Assembly: GCF_002050515.1 (NCBI RefSeq)
Contig: NZ_LTAY01000092.1
Location: 62,001 to 126,000, forward strand
Direction: 5' to 3'
DNA: 64,000 bases
Source of the DNA: Clostridium thermobutyricum DSM 4928
GTDB taxonomy: Bacteria > Bacillota > Clostridia > Clostridiales > Clostridiaceae
Shown: one piece after another, positions 37,632-47,343 of the stretch
How positions within the stretch are numbered: the first letter of the stretch is position 1
Layout of the letters: each line of letters begins with the position of its first letter
Translations under genes and position numbers: made by a program
The notes under the pieces: model-generated
Databases searched by the model: none
What the model was told of the DNA's origin: nothing
The model's input: the letters and a program-made list of their open reading frames with translations, nothing else

Positions 37632-38117
37632 TTAGCAAAATGAATTACATGAATTTCCATTGAAACCAGATCCACAGCAACATATTAATATTAATATTAT
37701 CCATACAAACCAGCTATTTCCGCAGCCAAATCCATCTCCGAAGCCACCCCAGCCCCAGTTGTTATTCATCATTCCATTATTCATCATTCCAAAGCAAGGA
37801 TCTACTGGAACATAGAATGTTTCTTTACATTTTTTAAATTTAGGTTTTTCGCAGCAACAATCACAGCAACAGCAGCAATCACAACAACAATTATTTCTAC
37901 GTCCACCTCTATTATTTCCGTTACAACCCCATAATAATATTATCAATATAAACCAAATAAAGTTGTTATTGCATCCATTATTACCAAAGTTATTACATCC
38001 GTTATTGCAACCATCATTACATCCATCATTATTATGATGATTATTATTGCAATCACATGAATTTGAATCATCACAATCTGATTCGTTAAATCCATTTAAA
38101 ATATCATTAATTTCCAT
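37632..38117 (-). CDS. Cysteine/asparagine-rich protein with two hydrophobic modules
   Basis: A 161-residue protein with about 27 cysteines, including a CCCDCCCCCDCCC run (about 79-91). Two hydrophobic modules, FIWFILIILLWGC (about 56-68) and WFVWIILILICCCGSG (about 137-152), match those of the neighbour. Between them is an ordinary segment KFKKCKETFYVPVDPC. I chose ATG 38117 with AGGAGG at 9 bp. A possible mother-cell sigma-factor promoter lies at 38174-38200. Spore-coat-like role is inference. Confidence 0.8.
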   Translation of the reverse strand: MEINDILNGFNESDCDDSNSCDCNNNHHNNDGCNDGCNNGCNNFGNNGCNNNFIWFILIILLWGCNGNNRGGRRNNCCCDCCCCCDCCCEKPKFKKCKETFYVPVDPCFGMMNNGMMNNNWGWGGFGDGFGCGNSWFVWIILILICCCGSGFNGNSCNSFC

Positions 38118-38173
38118 AAACAAAATCCTCCTACATTTTTAAGTTTTTTTTGTTTTTTTGTTGTTTATACTAT

Positions 38174-38200
38174 ATTGTATGAACTGCTATTATTTTTGAC
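38174..38200 (-). promoter_or_regulatory. Possible sporulation (sigma-E/K-like) promoter
   Basis: CATACAAT (38174-38181) equals the sigma-E type -10 core, with GTCAAAA (38194-38200) 12 bp upstream as a partial -35. It lies 57 bp before the Cys-rich gene start. No good sigma-A pair is seen in its place. Confidence 0.45.
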
Positions 38201-38217
38201 ACAAAACTAAATAAAAA

Positions 38218-38246
38218 GGACTGAGAAATTTTTAATTTCTCAGTCC
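38218..38246 (-). terminator. Terminator of the lon-engB unit
   Basis: GGACTGAGAAAT / ATTTCTCAGTCC with a 5-base loop, followed by TTTTTATTT on the minus strand. It lies 10 bp past the engB stop. Confidence 0.9.
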
Positions 38247-38255
38247 AATATAAAT

Positions 38256-38852
38256 TTAATCTAAATCCGTTGCTAAATCTTCAAATAAATTATTTATTAA
38301 TTCATCTTTTCCTTTTTTATTTAAAGATGAGAAGAAATATAATTTATCTTCTTTTTGTAGCTTTAAGGTTTCTCTTATAACTTTTTCACTTTTTCTTAAT
38401 TGGTTATTTGAAAGCTTATCGCTTTTAGTTGCAACAACAATAACATCATATCCATAATGAAGAATCCATTCATGCATCATTATATCATCAGCAGTTGGCT
38501 TATGTCTTGAATCTACTAAAAGAACAACTCTCTTAAGCTCTTCTCTACCTGCAAGATAATCCTCTATTGTTTTTCCCCAACTTTCTTTTTCAGCTTTAGA
38601 CACTTTAGCGTATCCATATCCAGGTAAATCTACAAGATAAAAATCATTATTAATTAAAAAGAAGTTAATTAATTTTGTTTTTCCTGGTGTCTGACTAACC
38701 TTTGCTAATTTTTTTCTATTAGTAAGAGCATTTATTATAGAACTTTTACCAACATTTGATCTACCTACAAAAGCAATTTCAACTCTTTCATCAGTAGGAT
38801 ATTGAGGTTTCCTAACAGCTGATATTATAAATTCTGATTGTTTTATTCTCAT
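38256..38852 (-). CDS. engB: Ribosome-biogenesis GTPase EngB/YsxC
   Basis: A 198-residue essential small GTPase for 50S assembly. G1 is GRSNVGKSS (about 30-38), G2 region [12 protein letters not shown]3 DLPGYGYA and G4 TKSDKLS. The start overlaps the lon stop by one base (TAATG-like), so it is translationally coupled to lon, an arrangement common in Firmicutes. Confidence 0.95.
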   Translation of the reverse strand: MRIKQSEFIISAVRKPQYPTDERVEIAFVGRSNVGKSSIINALTNRKKLAKVSQTPGKTKLINFFLINNDFYLVDLPGYGYAKVSKAEKESWGKTIEDYLAGREELKRVVLLVDSRHKPTADDIMMHEWILHYGYDVIVVATKSDKLSNNQLRKSEKVIRETLKLQKEDKLYFFSSLNKKGKDELINNLFEDLATDLD

Positions 38853-41167
38853 TATTTATTCACTCCAATTATCGAATTTTCTAAAACAGTATCAACATGA
38901 CTTGCAGTTATTATGTTTAAGCTGTCTTTAACTGAATCAGGTATCTTATCTATATCTTTTTCATTTTCTTTAGGAATTATTATAGTGTCTATTCCAAATC
39001 TAGAAGCTGCAAGAGCTTTCTCTTTAAGTCCACCTATTGGTAAAACTCTACCTGTTAAAGTTACTTCTCCTGTCATAGCTATATTATGTTTAACTTTTTT
39101 TTCTGAAAGTGCTGATACTAATGCTGTTACCATTGTTACTCCAGCTGAAGGACCATCTTTTGGCACTGCTCCTTCTGGAACATGAATATGAACATCTTTC
39201 TTTTTATAGAATTCTACATCTATTCCATACTTTTTAGCATTTGCTCTAACATAAGTAAATGCAGCTTTTGCAGATTCTTGCATAACATCTCCAAGTTTTC
39301 CTGTTAGCTGAAGCTTACCTGTACCTTCCATAACCATAGCTTCTACAGGTAAAGTATCTCCACCATAAGCAGTCCAAGCCATTCCAGTAACTACCCCAAC
39401 TTTATCCTCTTTATCCATTGTTTCTAATGAATAAAATCTTTTTCCTAAAAGTTCTTCTGCTTTTTTACTATTTACTGTTATAGACTTATTGCCTTTCTTA
39501 AGCATTTCTGTTAATGCTTTTCTAATTAATGAACCTAATGCTCTATTTAATCCTCTGACACCTGATTCTCTAGTATATCCTTCTATAACTAATCTTATAG
39601 CATCATCAGATATTTTAACTATTTTATTTGTTACATTATGTTCTTTTAATTGCTTATTAACTAAATACTTTTTAGCTATATTGAATTTTTCTTCATAAGT
39701 ATATCCAGATACCTCTATTATCTCCATTCTATCTAGTAGTGGTCTTGGTATAGTATCTAAGCTATTTGCTGTAGCTATAAATAATACTTTTGAAAGATCC
39801 ATAGGAACTTCTAAATAGTTATCTCTAAATGTATTATTTTGCTCTGAATCTAAAACTTCTAGTAAAGCATCAGATGGCTCACCTTTATAACTTGAACTTA
39901 TCTTATCTATTTCATCTAAAAGTATTACTGGATTCATGCTTTTAGCACCTTTAAGTGCATATGCTATTCTTCCTGGCATTGCTCCAACATAAGTCTTTCT
40001 ATGACCTCTTATTTCAGATTCATCTCTCATACCACCTAATGCAATTCTTGAATATTTTCTATTCATAGATTCTGCAATCGACTTAACAATAGATGTCTTA
40101 CCAACTCCAGGAGGTCCTACAAGACATAATATAGGTCCTTTCATATCTCCACTTATTTGTTTTACTGCTAAAAATTCTATTATTCTATCTTTTACATCTT
40201 TAAGTCCAAAATGATCTCTATTAATAATTTCTTCTGCAAAATTAATGTCTATATTCTCTTCTGTAGATATTTCCCAAGGAATATCTAAAATCCATTCAAT
40301 ATATGTTTTAGCTACATTACTTTCTGAAGAATTTGAGCTCATTGATTTTAATCTCTTAACTTCATATAAAGCTTTTTCTTTAACTTCTTTTGGTAAATTT
40401 CTATTTTGTATTTGCTCTTCTAATTTAGATATTTCTGATTCTTCATCATCTTCACCAAGCTCTTCTTGTATAGCTTTTATTTGCTCTCTTAAAAAATACT
40501 CTTTTTGACTTTTATCAGCTTTATCTTTAACAGTTTTTCCTATTTTCTTTTGAAGTTTTATAATAGATATTTCTTCATCTATTATAAATAATAATTTTTT
40601 TATCTTCTTTTTTAAGTCAGTTATTTCTAAAAGACTTAATCTATCTGCTTCTTTTGTAGCAACAATTCCAGAAATTATATCTGATAGTCTCCAAGGATCA
40701 TTGTCCATTTCTACTCCTTTAATCATTTCTGGGTTTGTATCACCTATAACTTTCATATATGATATAAAAGATTTTTTAAGGCTTCTTAAATACGCATCTA
40801 TTTCTACATCATCTATTACTTCTTCTTTAATTCTCTCTACTTCTACTTCTAAATAACTTTTTTTATTCTTAAATTTTAATATTTTTCCTTTTTCTTTTCC
40901 CTCAATAAGAACTCTAAAAACATCATTTGGTAATTTAACAATTTGCTTTATATTTGCTATTGTTCCTATTTTATTTACATCGCTCTTCTTAGGTTCATCT
41001 ATTTCTAAATCTTTTTGTGGTGCTAAAAATATATCTCCATCTGCTTTCATTGCCACTTCAATAGCTTCTTTTGATTTTTCTCTCCCCACATCAAAATGAA
41101 TAACCATATTAGGAAAAATAGTTAATCCTCTAAGAGGAATTAAAGGAAGTACTCTATTATTTTCCAT
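38852..41167 (-). CDS. lon: ATP-dependent Lon protease
   Basis: A 771-residue LonA-type AAA+ protease of the cytosol. The N-terminal substrate domain ([16 protein letters not shown]) is followed by Walker [10 protein letters not shown] (about 355), Walker [11 protein letters not shown] and the C-terminal Ser-Lys proteolytic domain with [11 protein letters not shown] (catalytic serine) and the lysine in [10 protein letters not shown] chose ATG 41167, at better spacing from GGAGG than the ATG at 41173. Its promoter carries a palindrome between -35 and -10. Confidence 0.96.
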   Translation of the reverse strand: MENNRVLPLIPLRGLTIFPNMVIHFDVGREKSKEAIEVAMKADGDIFLAPQKDLEIDEPKKSDVNKIGTIANIKQIVKLPNDVFRVLIEGKEKGKILKFKNKKSYLEVEVERIKEEVIDDVEIDAYLRSLKKSFISYMKVIGDTNPEMIKGVEMDNDPWRLSDIISGIVATKEADRLSLLEITDLKKKIKKLLFIIDEEISIIKLQKKIGKTVKDKADKSQKEYFLREQIKAIQEELGEDDEESEISKLEEQIQNRNLPKEVKEKALYEVKRLKSMSSNSSESNVAKTYIEWILDIPWEISTEENIDINFAEEIINRDHFGLKDVKDRIIEFLAVKQISGDMKGPILCLVGPPGVGKTSIVKSIAESMNRKYSRIALGGMRDESEIRGHRKTYVGAMPGRIAYALKGAKSMNPVILLDEIDKISSSYKGEPSDALLEVLDSEQNNTFRDNYLEVPMDLSKVLFIATANSLDTIPRPLLDRMEIIEVSGYTYEEKFNIAKKYLVNKQLKEHNVTNKIVKISDDAIRLVIEGYTRESGVRGLNRALGSLIRKALTEMLKKGNKSITVNSKKAEELLGKRFYSLETMDKEDKVGVVTGMAWTAYGGDTLPVEAMVMEGTGKLQLTGKLGDVMQESAKAAFTYVRANAKKYGIDVEFYKKKDVHIHVPEGAVPKDGPSAGVTMVTALVSALSEKKVKHNIAMTGEVTLTGRVLPIGGLKEKALAASRFGIDTIIIPKENEKDIDKIPDSVKDSLNIITASHVDTVLENSIIGVNK

Positions 41168-41213
41168 TTTCATCTTCCTCCGAACTTCTTCTAAATTATA
41201 TTTATACTTATTT

Positions 41214-41241
41214 AGTATAACATAAGTAACTTATTTTTCAA
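41214..41241 (-). promoter_or_regulatory. lon promoter with an internal palindrome
   Basis: TTGAAA (41236-41241), 16 bp, TATACT (41214-41219). The spacer contains a 13-bp palindrome ATAAGTAACTTAT (41222-41234), a plausible operator where a bound regulator would block RNA polymerase. It does not resemble the CtsR or HrcA (CIRCE) sites. Confidence 0.6.
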
Positions 41242-41272
41242 TCTTTATAAAAATCCAATATTTAAATATTAA

Positions 41273-41308
41273 AAAAACTCATCTTTGAATTACAAAGATG
41301 AGTTTTTA
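41273..41308 (-). terminator. Terminator after clpX
   Basis: AAAAACTCATCTTTG / CAAAGATGAGTTTTT with a 5-base loop; separates clpP-clpX from lon. Confidence 0.92.
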
Positions 41309-42583
41309 TTATTCTTCTATTTTAGGACTTTCTAATAAATTTTCGTTAGAATTTCCTCTAATTATTTCTGGATCTTTTTTAGAAGTTATACATTCTTCAT
41401 TTATTATAACTTCACTAACAGTTTCATCAGATGGAACTTCAAACATAATTTCCATCATAACTTCTTCTATTATGGCTCTTAATCCTCTTGCTCCAGTTTT
41501 TCTCTTAATTGCTTCTTTAGCAATAGCTCTTAAAGATTCATCTTTAAATACTAAGTTAATATTGTCTAAATCAAATAACTTTTTGTATTGTTTTACGAGA
41601 GCATTTTTAGGTTCAGATAATATTTTAACTAATGCCTCTTCATCTAATGATTCAAGAGTAACTACTATTGGAAGTCTTCCTACAAATTCAGGAATTAATC
41701 CGAATTTAAGTAAATCTCCAGGCATTATATCTTTTAATAATACACCTAAATCTTTTTCTTGTTTAGATTGTATAGTTGCTCCAAACCCAATTCCACTTTT
41801 CTCTGTTCTTTTTTCGATGATCTTATCTATACCATCAAAAGCTCCTCCACAGATAAATAGGATATTTGTTGTATTAATTTGTAAAAGCTCTTGATGTGGA
41901 TGTTTTCTTCCACCTTGTGGTGGAACTGAAGCTACTGTTCCTTCAAGAATTTTTAATAAAGCTTGTTGAACTCCTTCACCTGATACATCTCTAGTTATTG
42001 ATGGATTTTCTGATTTTCTAGTAATCTTATCAATCTCATCAATATATATTATACCTCTTTCGGCTTTTTCAATATCATAATCTGCATTTTGTATAAGTTT
42101 TAAAAGTATATTTTCAACATCTTCTCCAACATATCCTGCTTCTGTTAATGTAGTAGCATCAGCCATAGCAAAAGGTACATTTAATATTTTTGCTAAGGTT
42201 TGAGCTAAAAGTGTCTTACCAGAACCAGTTGGACCTAATAATAAAACATTACTTTTTTGAAGTTCTACCTCATTATCTATACCTTGTTTTGAATTTATTC
42301 TTTTATAATGATTATAAACTGCTACAGATAAAGATTTCTTTGCGCTATCTTGACCTACAACATAATCATCTAAATATTTCTTTATTTCAGCAGGTTTTGG
42401 TAATTTTTCAAGTACTACACCTGATTTCTTTTCCACTATTTCTTCTTCTATGATTTCTGAACATAACTCTATACATTCATCACAAATGTACACTCCAGGC
42501 CCAGCAATTAGTCTTTTAACCTGCTCTTGACTTTTACCACAGAAAGAACACTTTAGTTGTTTTTTATCTTCATACTTAGCCAT
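41309..42583 (-). CDS. clpX: ClpX, ATP-binding unfoldase of ClpXP
   Basis: A 424-residue AAA+ unfoldase that feeds substrates to ClpP. The zinc-binding domain has Cys12, Cys15, Cys34 and Cys37. Walker A is [10 protein letters not shown] and Walker [11 protein letters not shown]. The ClpP-docking loop is present as SGIGFGA. It follows clpP after 25 bp on the same strand, so the two form an operon. Confidence 0.97.
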   Translation of the reverse strand: MAKYEDKKQLKCSFCGKSQEQVKRLIAGPGVYICDECIELCSEIIEEEIVEKKSGVVLEKLPKPAEIKKYLDDYVVGQDSAKKSLSVAVYNHYKRINSKQGIDNEVELQKSNVLLLGPTGSGKTLLAQTLAKILNVPFAMADATTLTEAGYVGEDVENILLKLIQNADYDIEKAERGIIYIDEIDKITRKSENPSITRDVSGEGVQQALLKILEGTVASVPPQGGRKHPHQELLQINTTNILFICGGAFDGIDKIIEKRTEKSGIGFGATIQSKQEKDLGVLLKDIMPGDLLKFGLIPEFVGRLPIVVTLESLDEEALVKILSEPKNALVKQYKKLFDLDNINLVFKDESLRAIAKEAIKRKTGARGLRAIIEEVMMEIMFEVPSDETVSEVIINEECITSKKDPEIIRGNSNENLLESPKIEE

Positions 42584-42608
42584 AAATTCACCTCACTAAA
42601 GTATACTA

Positions 42609-43202
42609 CTATTTTTCAATTTCATTGTTTTGAATTACCTTGTCAATTAATCCATATTCCATAGCTTCATCAGCTTCTAGGAAGTAATCTCTTTCAACAT
42701 CAGCCTTTATTTTTTCTAAAGGTTGATTTGTATTTTCGCTTAAAATCTTATTTAATTTATCTTTTATTTTTAATATTCTTTTAGCGTGTATATCTATATC
42801 TGTTGCTTGCCCTTGGAATCCACCTAAAGGTTGATGAATCATTATTTCAGCATTTGGAAGAGCAAATCTCTTTCCTTTTTTTCCTGAAGTAAGTAAGAAT
42901 GCTCCCATTGAAGCAGCCATCCCTATACATATAGTGCAAACATCTGGCTTAATATAATTCATTGTATCATATATAGCCATTCCTGAAGTTATTGATCCAC
43001 CTGGACTATTTATATATATATATATGTCTTTATCTGGATCTTCACTTTCTAAGAATAAAAGTTGTGCTACTACTAAATTTGAAGTAACATCATTTATTTC
43101 TCCATTTATCATTATTATTCTATCTTTTAATAATCTTGAAAAAATGTCGTAACTTCTTTCACCTCTATTAGTTTGTTCTACGACCATTGGTACTAAACTC
43201 AT
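42609..43202 (-). CDS. clpP: ClpP, proteolytic subunit
   Basis: A 197-residue serine protease of ClpXP and ClpAP. The catalytic triad is Ser98 (GMAASMGAF), His123 (MIHQPLGG) and an aspartate near 172 (DVERDYFLE). The conserved N-terminal [20 protein letters not shown] is intact. I chose ATG 43202 behind AAGGAGGGG; longer in-frame starts lie within that site. Confidence 0.97.
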   Translation of the reverse strand: MSLVPMVVEQTNRGERSYDIFSRLLKDRIIMINGEINDVTSNLVVAQLLFLESEDPDKDIYIYINSPGGSITSGMAIYDTMNYIKPDVCTICIGMAASMGAFLLTSGKKGKRFALPNAEIMIHQPLGGFQGQATDIDIHAKRILKIKDKLNKILSENTNQPLEKIKADVERDYFLEADEAMEYGLIDKVIQNNEIEK

Positions 43203-43291
43203 ATTTTTCCCCTCCTTAAAATGTAACATTTATTAGTATTAACAAAATATTTGAATATTAATCTTAAGTATCTTATTAATTTTTATTTTAA

Positions 43292-43327
43292 ATAATTGCC
43301 AGAAAATAAAATTTCTCTGGCAATTAT
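43292..43327 (-). terminator. Terminator after tig
   Basis: ATAATTGCCAGA / TCTGGCAATTAT with an AT-rich interior, followed on the minus strand by a weak U-run (ATTTAAAATAAAAA). It lies 31 bp beyond the tig stop. Confidence 0.65.
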
Positions 43328-43357
43328 ATAAGTTACATATTTATTTATATTTTATAA

Positions 43358-44647
43358 TTATTTGCAGTTATCTTCTAATAATTTAATTACTTTTACAACT
43401 ACAACTTCTTTTTCAATCATAGCTTTTTGAGCTGTAGCTAACATTTTAGCCATATCTTCTACTTTGTCTTCTGAAGTATACATTTTAGCTAATTCTAAAG
43501 CTTTTTCATTAACTTCTTCTTCTGTTGCTTTTATATCTTCAGCTTTAGCTAAAGCTTCGATTACTAATTCACCTTTAACTTTCTTTTCAGCATTTTCTTT
43601 CATGTATGATCTCATTTTTTCTGTATCATTTCCAGTGAATTGCATATATTGATCAAGAGTTAATCCTTGATATTTTAATCTATTTTCTAGATCTGCTACC
43701 ATAGCATCTATTTCTTTTTCTATCATTACAGCTGGAACATCCATTTTTGAATTTTCAATAACAGCTGTTACTAAAGCATCTTCAAATTCTCTTTTTGCTT
43801 TTTCTTCATTAGCTGCAGTTAATTTTTCTCTCATATCTGCTTTTAAAGCTTCTAAAGTTTCAAATTCTGAAACTTCTGATGCAAATTCATCATCTATAGC
43901 TGGTAATTCTTTAACTTTAATTTCTTTTACAGTTACTTCGAATTTAGCTTCTTTTCCATTTAATTCTTCTTTTCCATAGTTTTCTGGGAAAGTAACAACA
44001 ACATCTTTGCTATCATTAACTTTCATTCCAACTAATTGTTCTTCAAAGTTTCCAATGAATGATCCTGAACCAATTTCTAATGGATAATCATGTCCTTCTC
44101 CACCTTCAAATGCAACATCTCCGATAAATCCTTTGAAGTCTATAACAGCTATATCTCCGTTTTCAACAACAGATCCTTCTGCTTTAACTTCTACTCTAGC
44201 GCTCTTTTCTTGCATTCCTTTAAGTTGGTTTTCTATTTCTTCTTCTGAAACTTCGTATACAGGTTTTTTAATATCTAATCCCTTGTATTCTCCTAATTCT
44301 ATTTCAGGATATACAGTTACTGTAGCTGTATAAACTAATTCTTTTCCTTCACCAACTTCTAATACATCTATTGATGGGAAGTCAACTGGTCTTATATTAT
44401 TTTCATCTATTACTGATGGGTATGTTTCACTTATTACTGTATTTACAGCATCGTCAAAAAGAACTTCTAATCCGTAGAATTTCTTAACCATTGCCATAGA
44501 TACTTTTCCTTTTCTGAATCCTGGTATGTTAAATTTATTTCTGTTTTTATTGAATGCTTTATTTAAAGCAGCAGTAAATTTTTCTGCCTCTACTCTTACT
44601 TCAAATTTTACAACGTTAGCTTCTATTTTTTCCATTTTAGCTTCCAT
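43358..44647 (-). CDS. tig: Trigger factor, ribosome-associated chaperone
   Basis: A 429-residue chaperone with the ribosome-docking signature [13 protein letters not shown] near residue 41, an FKBP-like prolyl isomerase domain (about 150-245, [11 protein letters not shown] and [13 protein letters not shown]) and a helical C-terminal chaperone cradle. The ATG follows AGGAGG at 10 bp. It leads the tig-clpP-clpX-lon series, each part separated by a terminator. Confidence 0.96.
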   Translation of the reverse strand: MEAKMEKIEANVVKFEVRVEAEKFTAALNKAFNKNRNKFNIPGFRKGKVSMAMVKKFYGLEVLFDDAVNTVISETYPSVIDENNIRPVDFPSIDVLEVGEGKELVYTATVTVYPEIELGEYKGLDIKKPVYEVSEEEIENQLKGMQEKSARVEVKAEGSVVENGDIAVIDFKGFIGDVAFEGGEGHDYPLEIGSGSFIGNFEEQLVGMKVNDSKDVVVTFPENYGKEELNGKEAKFEVTVKEIKVKELPAIDDEFASEVSEFETLEALKADMREKLTAANEEKAKREFEDALVTAVIENSKMDVPAVMIEKEIDAMVADLENRLKYQGLTLDQYMQFTGNDTEKMRSYMKENAEKKVKGELVIEALAKAEDIKATEEEVNEKALELAKMYTSEDKVEDMAKMLATAQKAMIEKEVVVVKVIKLLEDNCK

Positions 44648-44697
44648 CTTATTTATTCCTCCTAAAATAGTTCTTATTCACATTTATTAACTAGGAT

Positions 44698-44727
44698 ATT
44701 ATAACACAGTTTAGACCCTATTATCAA
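44698..44727 (-). promoter_or_regulatory. Sigma-A promoter of tig
   Basis: TTGATA (44722-44727), 18 bp, TATAAT (44698-44703), about 50 bp before the ATG. Confidence 0.75.
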
Positions 44728-44752
44728 ACTTTATTGTTACTTACTTCCTATT

Positions 44753-45577
44753 TTATTCTTTAAAAAGCTTTCCCTGATTATCTAAAATATATTCCACATT
44801 TCCAACTTTTACATTAATATTATTTTTACCTTCATTAGCACCTAGTATTTCTAAGTCATTAGATGCTGAATTCCATATAGCTTTATAAGTAGAATTTTTT
44901 ATATTATATATCCATAAATATTTATTCTTCGCTGATGCACCAAAATAAGGAAGATTGCTTATATATACTATAGTATCATCATCTATGAAAGTTGGATTTA
45001 CTCCCCATAAATAATTAACTCCAGAGTTTTTTTCTTTTTGTATCATAGCATCCTTTGGATATTTATCTCCTCTTCTTGAAACATATTCTGCCTTAGTTAT
45101 ATTCTTAACTTCACCATTTATATTTACTAAAAACATATTTTGATTTTCATCTTCTACTACAGCTTCTTTTTTATTTGGAGATATATTACTATAAAAACCT
45201 TTTGTTTCTATATTTAAAAATGTTTTATTTCCGTCTTGTTCTTGAACTTTAAATTTAACAACCTCATTATCTAAAAGCTTAAACTCTAAATTTGAATCTA
45301 CTGGAGCAGACGGTTTTTGTTCTTCTACAGTGTTTTTAGCTTCTTCTTTTTGAGTTTGATTATTTTTAACTGGTTGATGTTCATTTGAAACAGAATCATT
45401 ATTAGCCCATGCTTGAAGATTATTGACAATTTGGTTAAAATCCATACCTTTTAGCTTAAACTGATAAAATAGACCTAAAGCAATAAATATGACTACTATT
45501 ATGCTTATTAAAATTTTCAATCTTCTTTTTTTCATTTTTTTCTCGTAGTCTTTACTAAATATACTCGGCTTAGCCAA
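44753..45577 (-). CDS. Membrane-anchored hypothetical protein
   Basis: A 274-residue protein with a basic N-terminus, one membrane segment (about 22-42), a Gln/Asn-rich linker (about 55-95), and a strand-rich extracellular domain with GLYPY-free but repeat-like units such as FLVNINGEVKNITKAEY and LWIYNIKNSTYKAIW, reminiscent of TolB-like propeller blades. Function is unknown. The start is TTG 45577 with GGGAGGG upstream. Confidence 0.7.
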   Translation of the reverse strand: MAKPSIFSKDYEKKMKKRRLKILISIIVVIFIALGLFYQFKLKGMDFNQIVNNLQAWANNDSVSNEHQPVKNNQTQKEEAKNTVEEQKPSAPVDSNLEFKLLDNEVVKFKVQEQDGNKTFLNIETKGFYSNISPNKKEAVVEDENQNMFLVNINGEVKNITKAEYVSRRGDKYPKDAMIQKEKNSGVNYLWGVNPTFIDDDTIVYISNLPYFGASAKNKYLWIYNIKNSTYKAIWNSASNDLEILGANEGKNNINVKVGNVEYILDNQGKLFKE

Positions 45578-45600
45578 ATTTGTTCCCTCCCAATTAATAT

Positions 45601-45744
45601 TTATTTTCTATTTTTGCAACATCCAGAACATACTTTAATTCCTAAAGCTCTTTTTTCTTCATCTGTTAACTTAGCTTCATTTTTTGTATATTCTTCATAT
45701 TCCATTGTATCTTTTAAAAGTGTATCTTTTTCTAAATGTATCAT
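45601..45744 (-). CDS. 47-residue cysteine-containing small protein
   Basis: A short reading frame with ATG 45744, the strong site AAAGGAG at good spacing, and stop TAA at 45601-45603. The protein begins MIHLEKDTLLKDTMEYEEY, is acidic and helical for its first 35 residues, and ends with a VCSGCCKNRK tail that could bind metal. It lies between the M23 peptidase and the membrane protein at 44753 and may be translated with the latter (24 bp apart). No family is recognised. Confidence 0.7.
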   Translation of the reverse strand: MIHLEKDTLLKDTMEYEEYTKNEAKLTDEEKRALGIKVCSGCCKNRK

Positions 45745-45850
45745 AATAATTTCTCCTTTAATCTTACCATATTTTTATTTTCAAATAAATTTTGTTTATT
45801 TTTGAACATGCAGTTAATATTTATTTATAATCTTTTAAACTTCATTTACA

Positions 45851-45933
45851 TAATGTATAATTTTAATTAGATATAAAATTCTATTTTTTATCCACTAAAT
45901 AGAATTTAACAAAAATCTAACCTTTATACATTA
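45851..45933. repeat. Nested inverted repeats in an intergenic gap
   Basis: The outer arms are TAATGTATAA (45851-45860) and TTATACATTA (45924-45933), 10 perfect pairs. Inside are AAATTCTATTT (45876-45886) and AAATAGAATTT (45897-45907), 11 perfect pairs. The whole block can fold as one long hairpin in the leader of the 47-residue gene. No U-run follows, so it may be an operator or an RNA structure. Confidence 0.6.
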
Positions 45934-45947
45934 TTTGTATAAATTTT

Positions 45948-45977
45948 AAAACCTGTACTTTTTAAGTATAGGTTTTT
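45948..45977 (-). terminator. Terminator of the M23 peptidase gene
   Basis: AAAACCTGTACTT / AAGTATAGGTTTT with a TTT loop and one wobble pair, U-rich on both sides. It lies 68 bp downstream of the M23 stop. Confidence 0.75.
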
Positions 45978-46044
45978 CTCTTATAAATAAAATTAACATA
46001 TAACTATATCACAATTCAAGCAATATAATTATATGTTATATGTT

Positions 46045-47316
46045 TTAACTAATATAGTTCATAGGATTAGTATGTCTTCCATTTATTCTAACTTCAAAAT
46101 GTAAGTGAGGCCCTGTACTCATACCAGTACTTCCAACTTTAGCAATAGCTTGTCCTCTTTGTACTTTCTGTCCATTTGACACAAGTAAACTACTTGAATG
46201 TGCATAAAGAGTTTGAACTCCTCCACCATGATCAATTACAATAGTTTGTCCATAACCACTCATCCATCCTGAATATACTACAGTTCCACTATTAGCTGCC
46301 ATTGTAGTTGCTCCATAAGGTGCTGCAAAATCAGTTCCAGTATGAAATCCATTTGGATTTCCTGTAACAGGATGTTTTCTCGGACCATAATTACTTGATA
46401 TATCATATCCACTTGGTCTAATAAATCCACTAGAAGATGGAGCAATTCCGCCTTGATTTCCTATATTATCAAATATCCCATCAATTTTTTGTTGAAGCTC
46501 TTTATTAAAGTCCATTAAATCTCCTATTTGATTTTCAATTGACTTTTCTTTATTTTCCAATTTACTTAAAATATCTCTTTTTTCATTTTCTATCTTTTCT
46601 AAGTCCTCTACTTGCGCTTGCCATTTATTTCTTTCAACTATAGCCTTATCTTGAAGCTTTTGTTCTTCTGCTCTGCTTTCTTCAACTCTATTTTTATCTT
46701 CTTCAACCTTTGTTCTATTTTCTATAATTGACTTTTTTTCATTTTCTAATTGAACATTTAATTCTTGTATTTCTGTTATAAGTTGTTTGTCTGTTTTTAA
46801 TATTTTATCTATGTTAAACAATGTTGAGAAGAAATCTCCAATACTTTCACTTGAGAAAAGCATATGTAAAAATTGTGCTTGGAAGTCCATTTTATAATAA
46901 CTACTTAATCTTTCTCCTAAAATTTGTTCTCTTTTCGCTTTTTCTTCTTCATTCTGCTGTATATCAGCTTCTGTTTTATCTATTTGTCTTTGCATTTCTG
47001 CCATTCTATTTTCTAAAGCATTTATTTCACTTGTTATTGAGTCTATCTTTTTTTGATATTCATCTACAACACTTTGATATTTGTCAAGATTTTTAGTCAT
47101 TTCTTCAATTTCTTTCATAACTTTTGAAAGTTTTTGAACTTCTTCATCTTTTTCATTCTTTAAATCTTCTTTTTCCTTTTCAAGCTCATTAATTTTTTCT
47201 TTATTAGCATTAATTTGGTTTTGTGATTTTGTATCAGCAGATGCCACTACATCACCTATAAGTGGTGTAGTAATAGCAACAGCTAATAACATAGTACAAA
47301 GCCTTTTTTTATTCAT
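46045..47316 (-). CDS. Secreted M23 peptidase with N-terminal coiled coil (PcsB/EnvC-like)
   Basis: A 423-residue exported cell-wall hydrolase. A signal peptide covers about 1-28 (LLAVAITTPLIGDVVASADT). Residues about 35-275 are a long charged coiled coil. The C-terminal lysostaphin-type domain (about 310-423) has the zinc residues HTGTDFAAPYG and HLHFEV plus a second conserved histidine in TLYAHSS. Such proteins cut peptidoglycan cross-links during division or spore formation; the coiled coil could bind an FtsEX-type partner. Confidence 0.92.
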   Translation of the reverse strand: MNKKRLCTMLLAVAITTPLIGDVVASADTKSQNQINANKEKINELEKEKEDLKNEKDEEVQKLSKVMKEIEEMTKNLDKYQSVVDEYQKKIDSITSEINALENRMAEMQRQIDKTEADIQQNEEEKAKREQILGERLSSYYKMDFQAQFLHMLFSSESIGDFFSTLFNIDKILKTDKQLITEIQELNVQLENEKKSIIENRTKVEEDKNRVEESRAEEQKLQDKAIVERNKWQAQVEDLEKIENEKRDILSKLENKEKSIENQIGDLMDFNKELQQKIDGIFDNIGNQGGIAPSSSGFIRPSGYDISSNYGPRKHPVTGNPNGFHTGTDFAAPYGATTMAANSGTVVYSGWMSGYGQTIVIDHGGGVQTLYAHSSSLLVSNGQKVQRGQAIAKVGSTGMSTGPHLHFEVRINGRHTNPMNYIS

Positions 47317-47343
47317 AAATTTAAATCCCCCTTAAATTAATTT

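Noticed and set aside
41298..41894. Plus-strand 198-residue frame over clpX
   Set aside because: It is antisense to the well-supported clpX, has no ribosome-binding site and a Ser/Leu/Ile-rich composition typical of a mirror frame.
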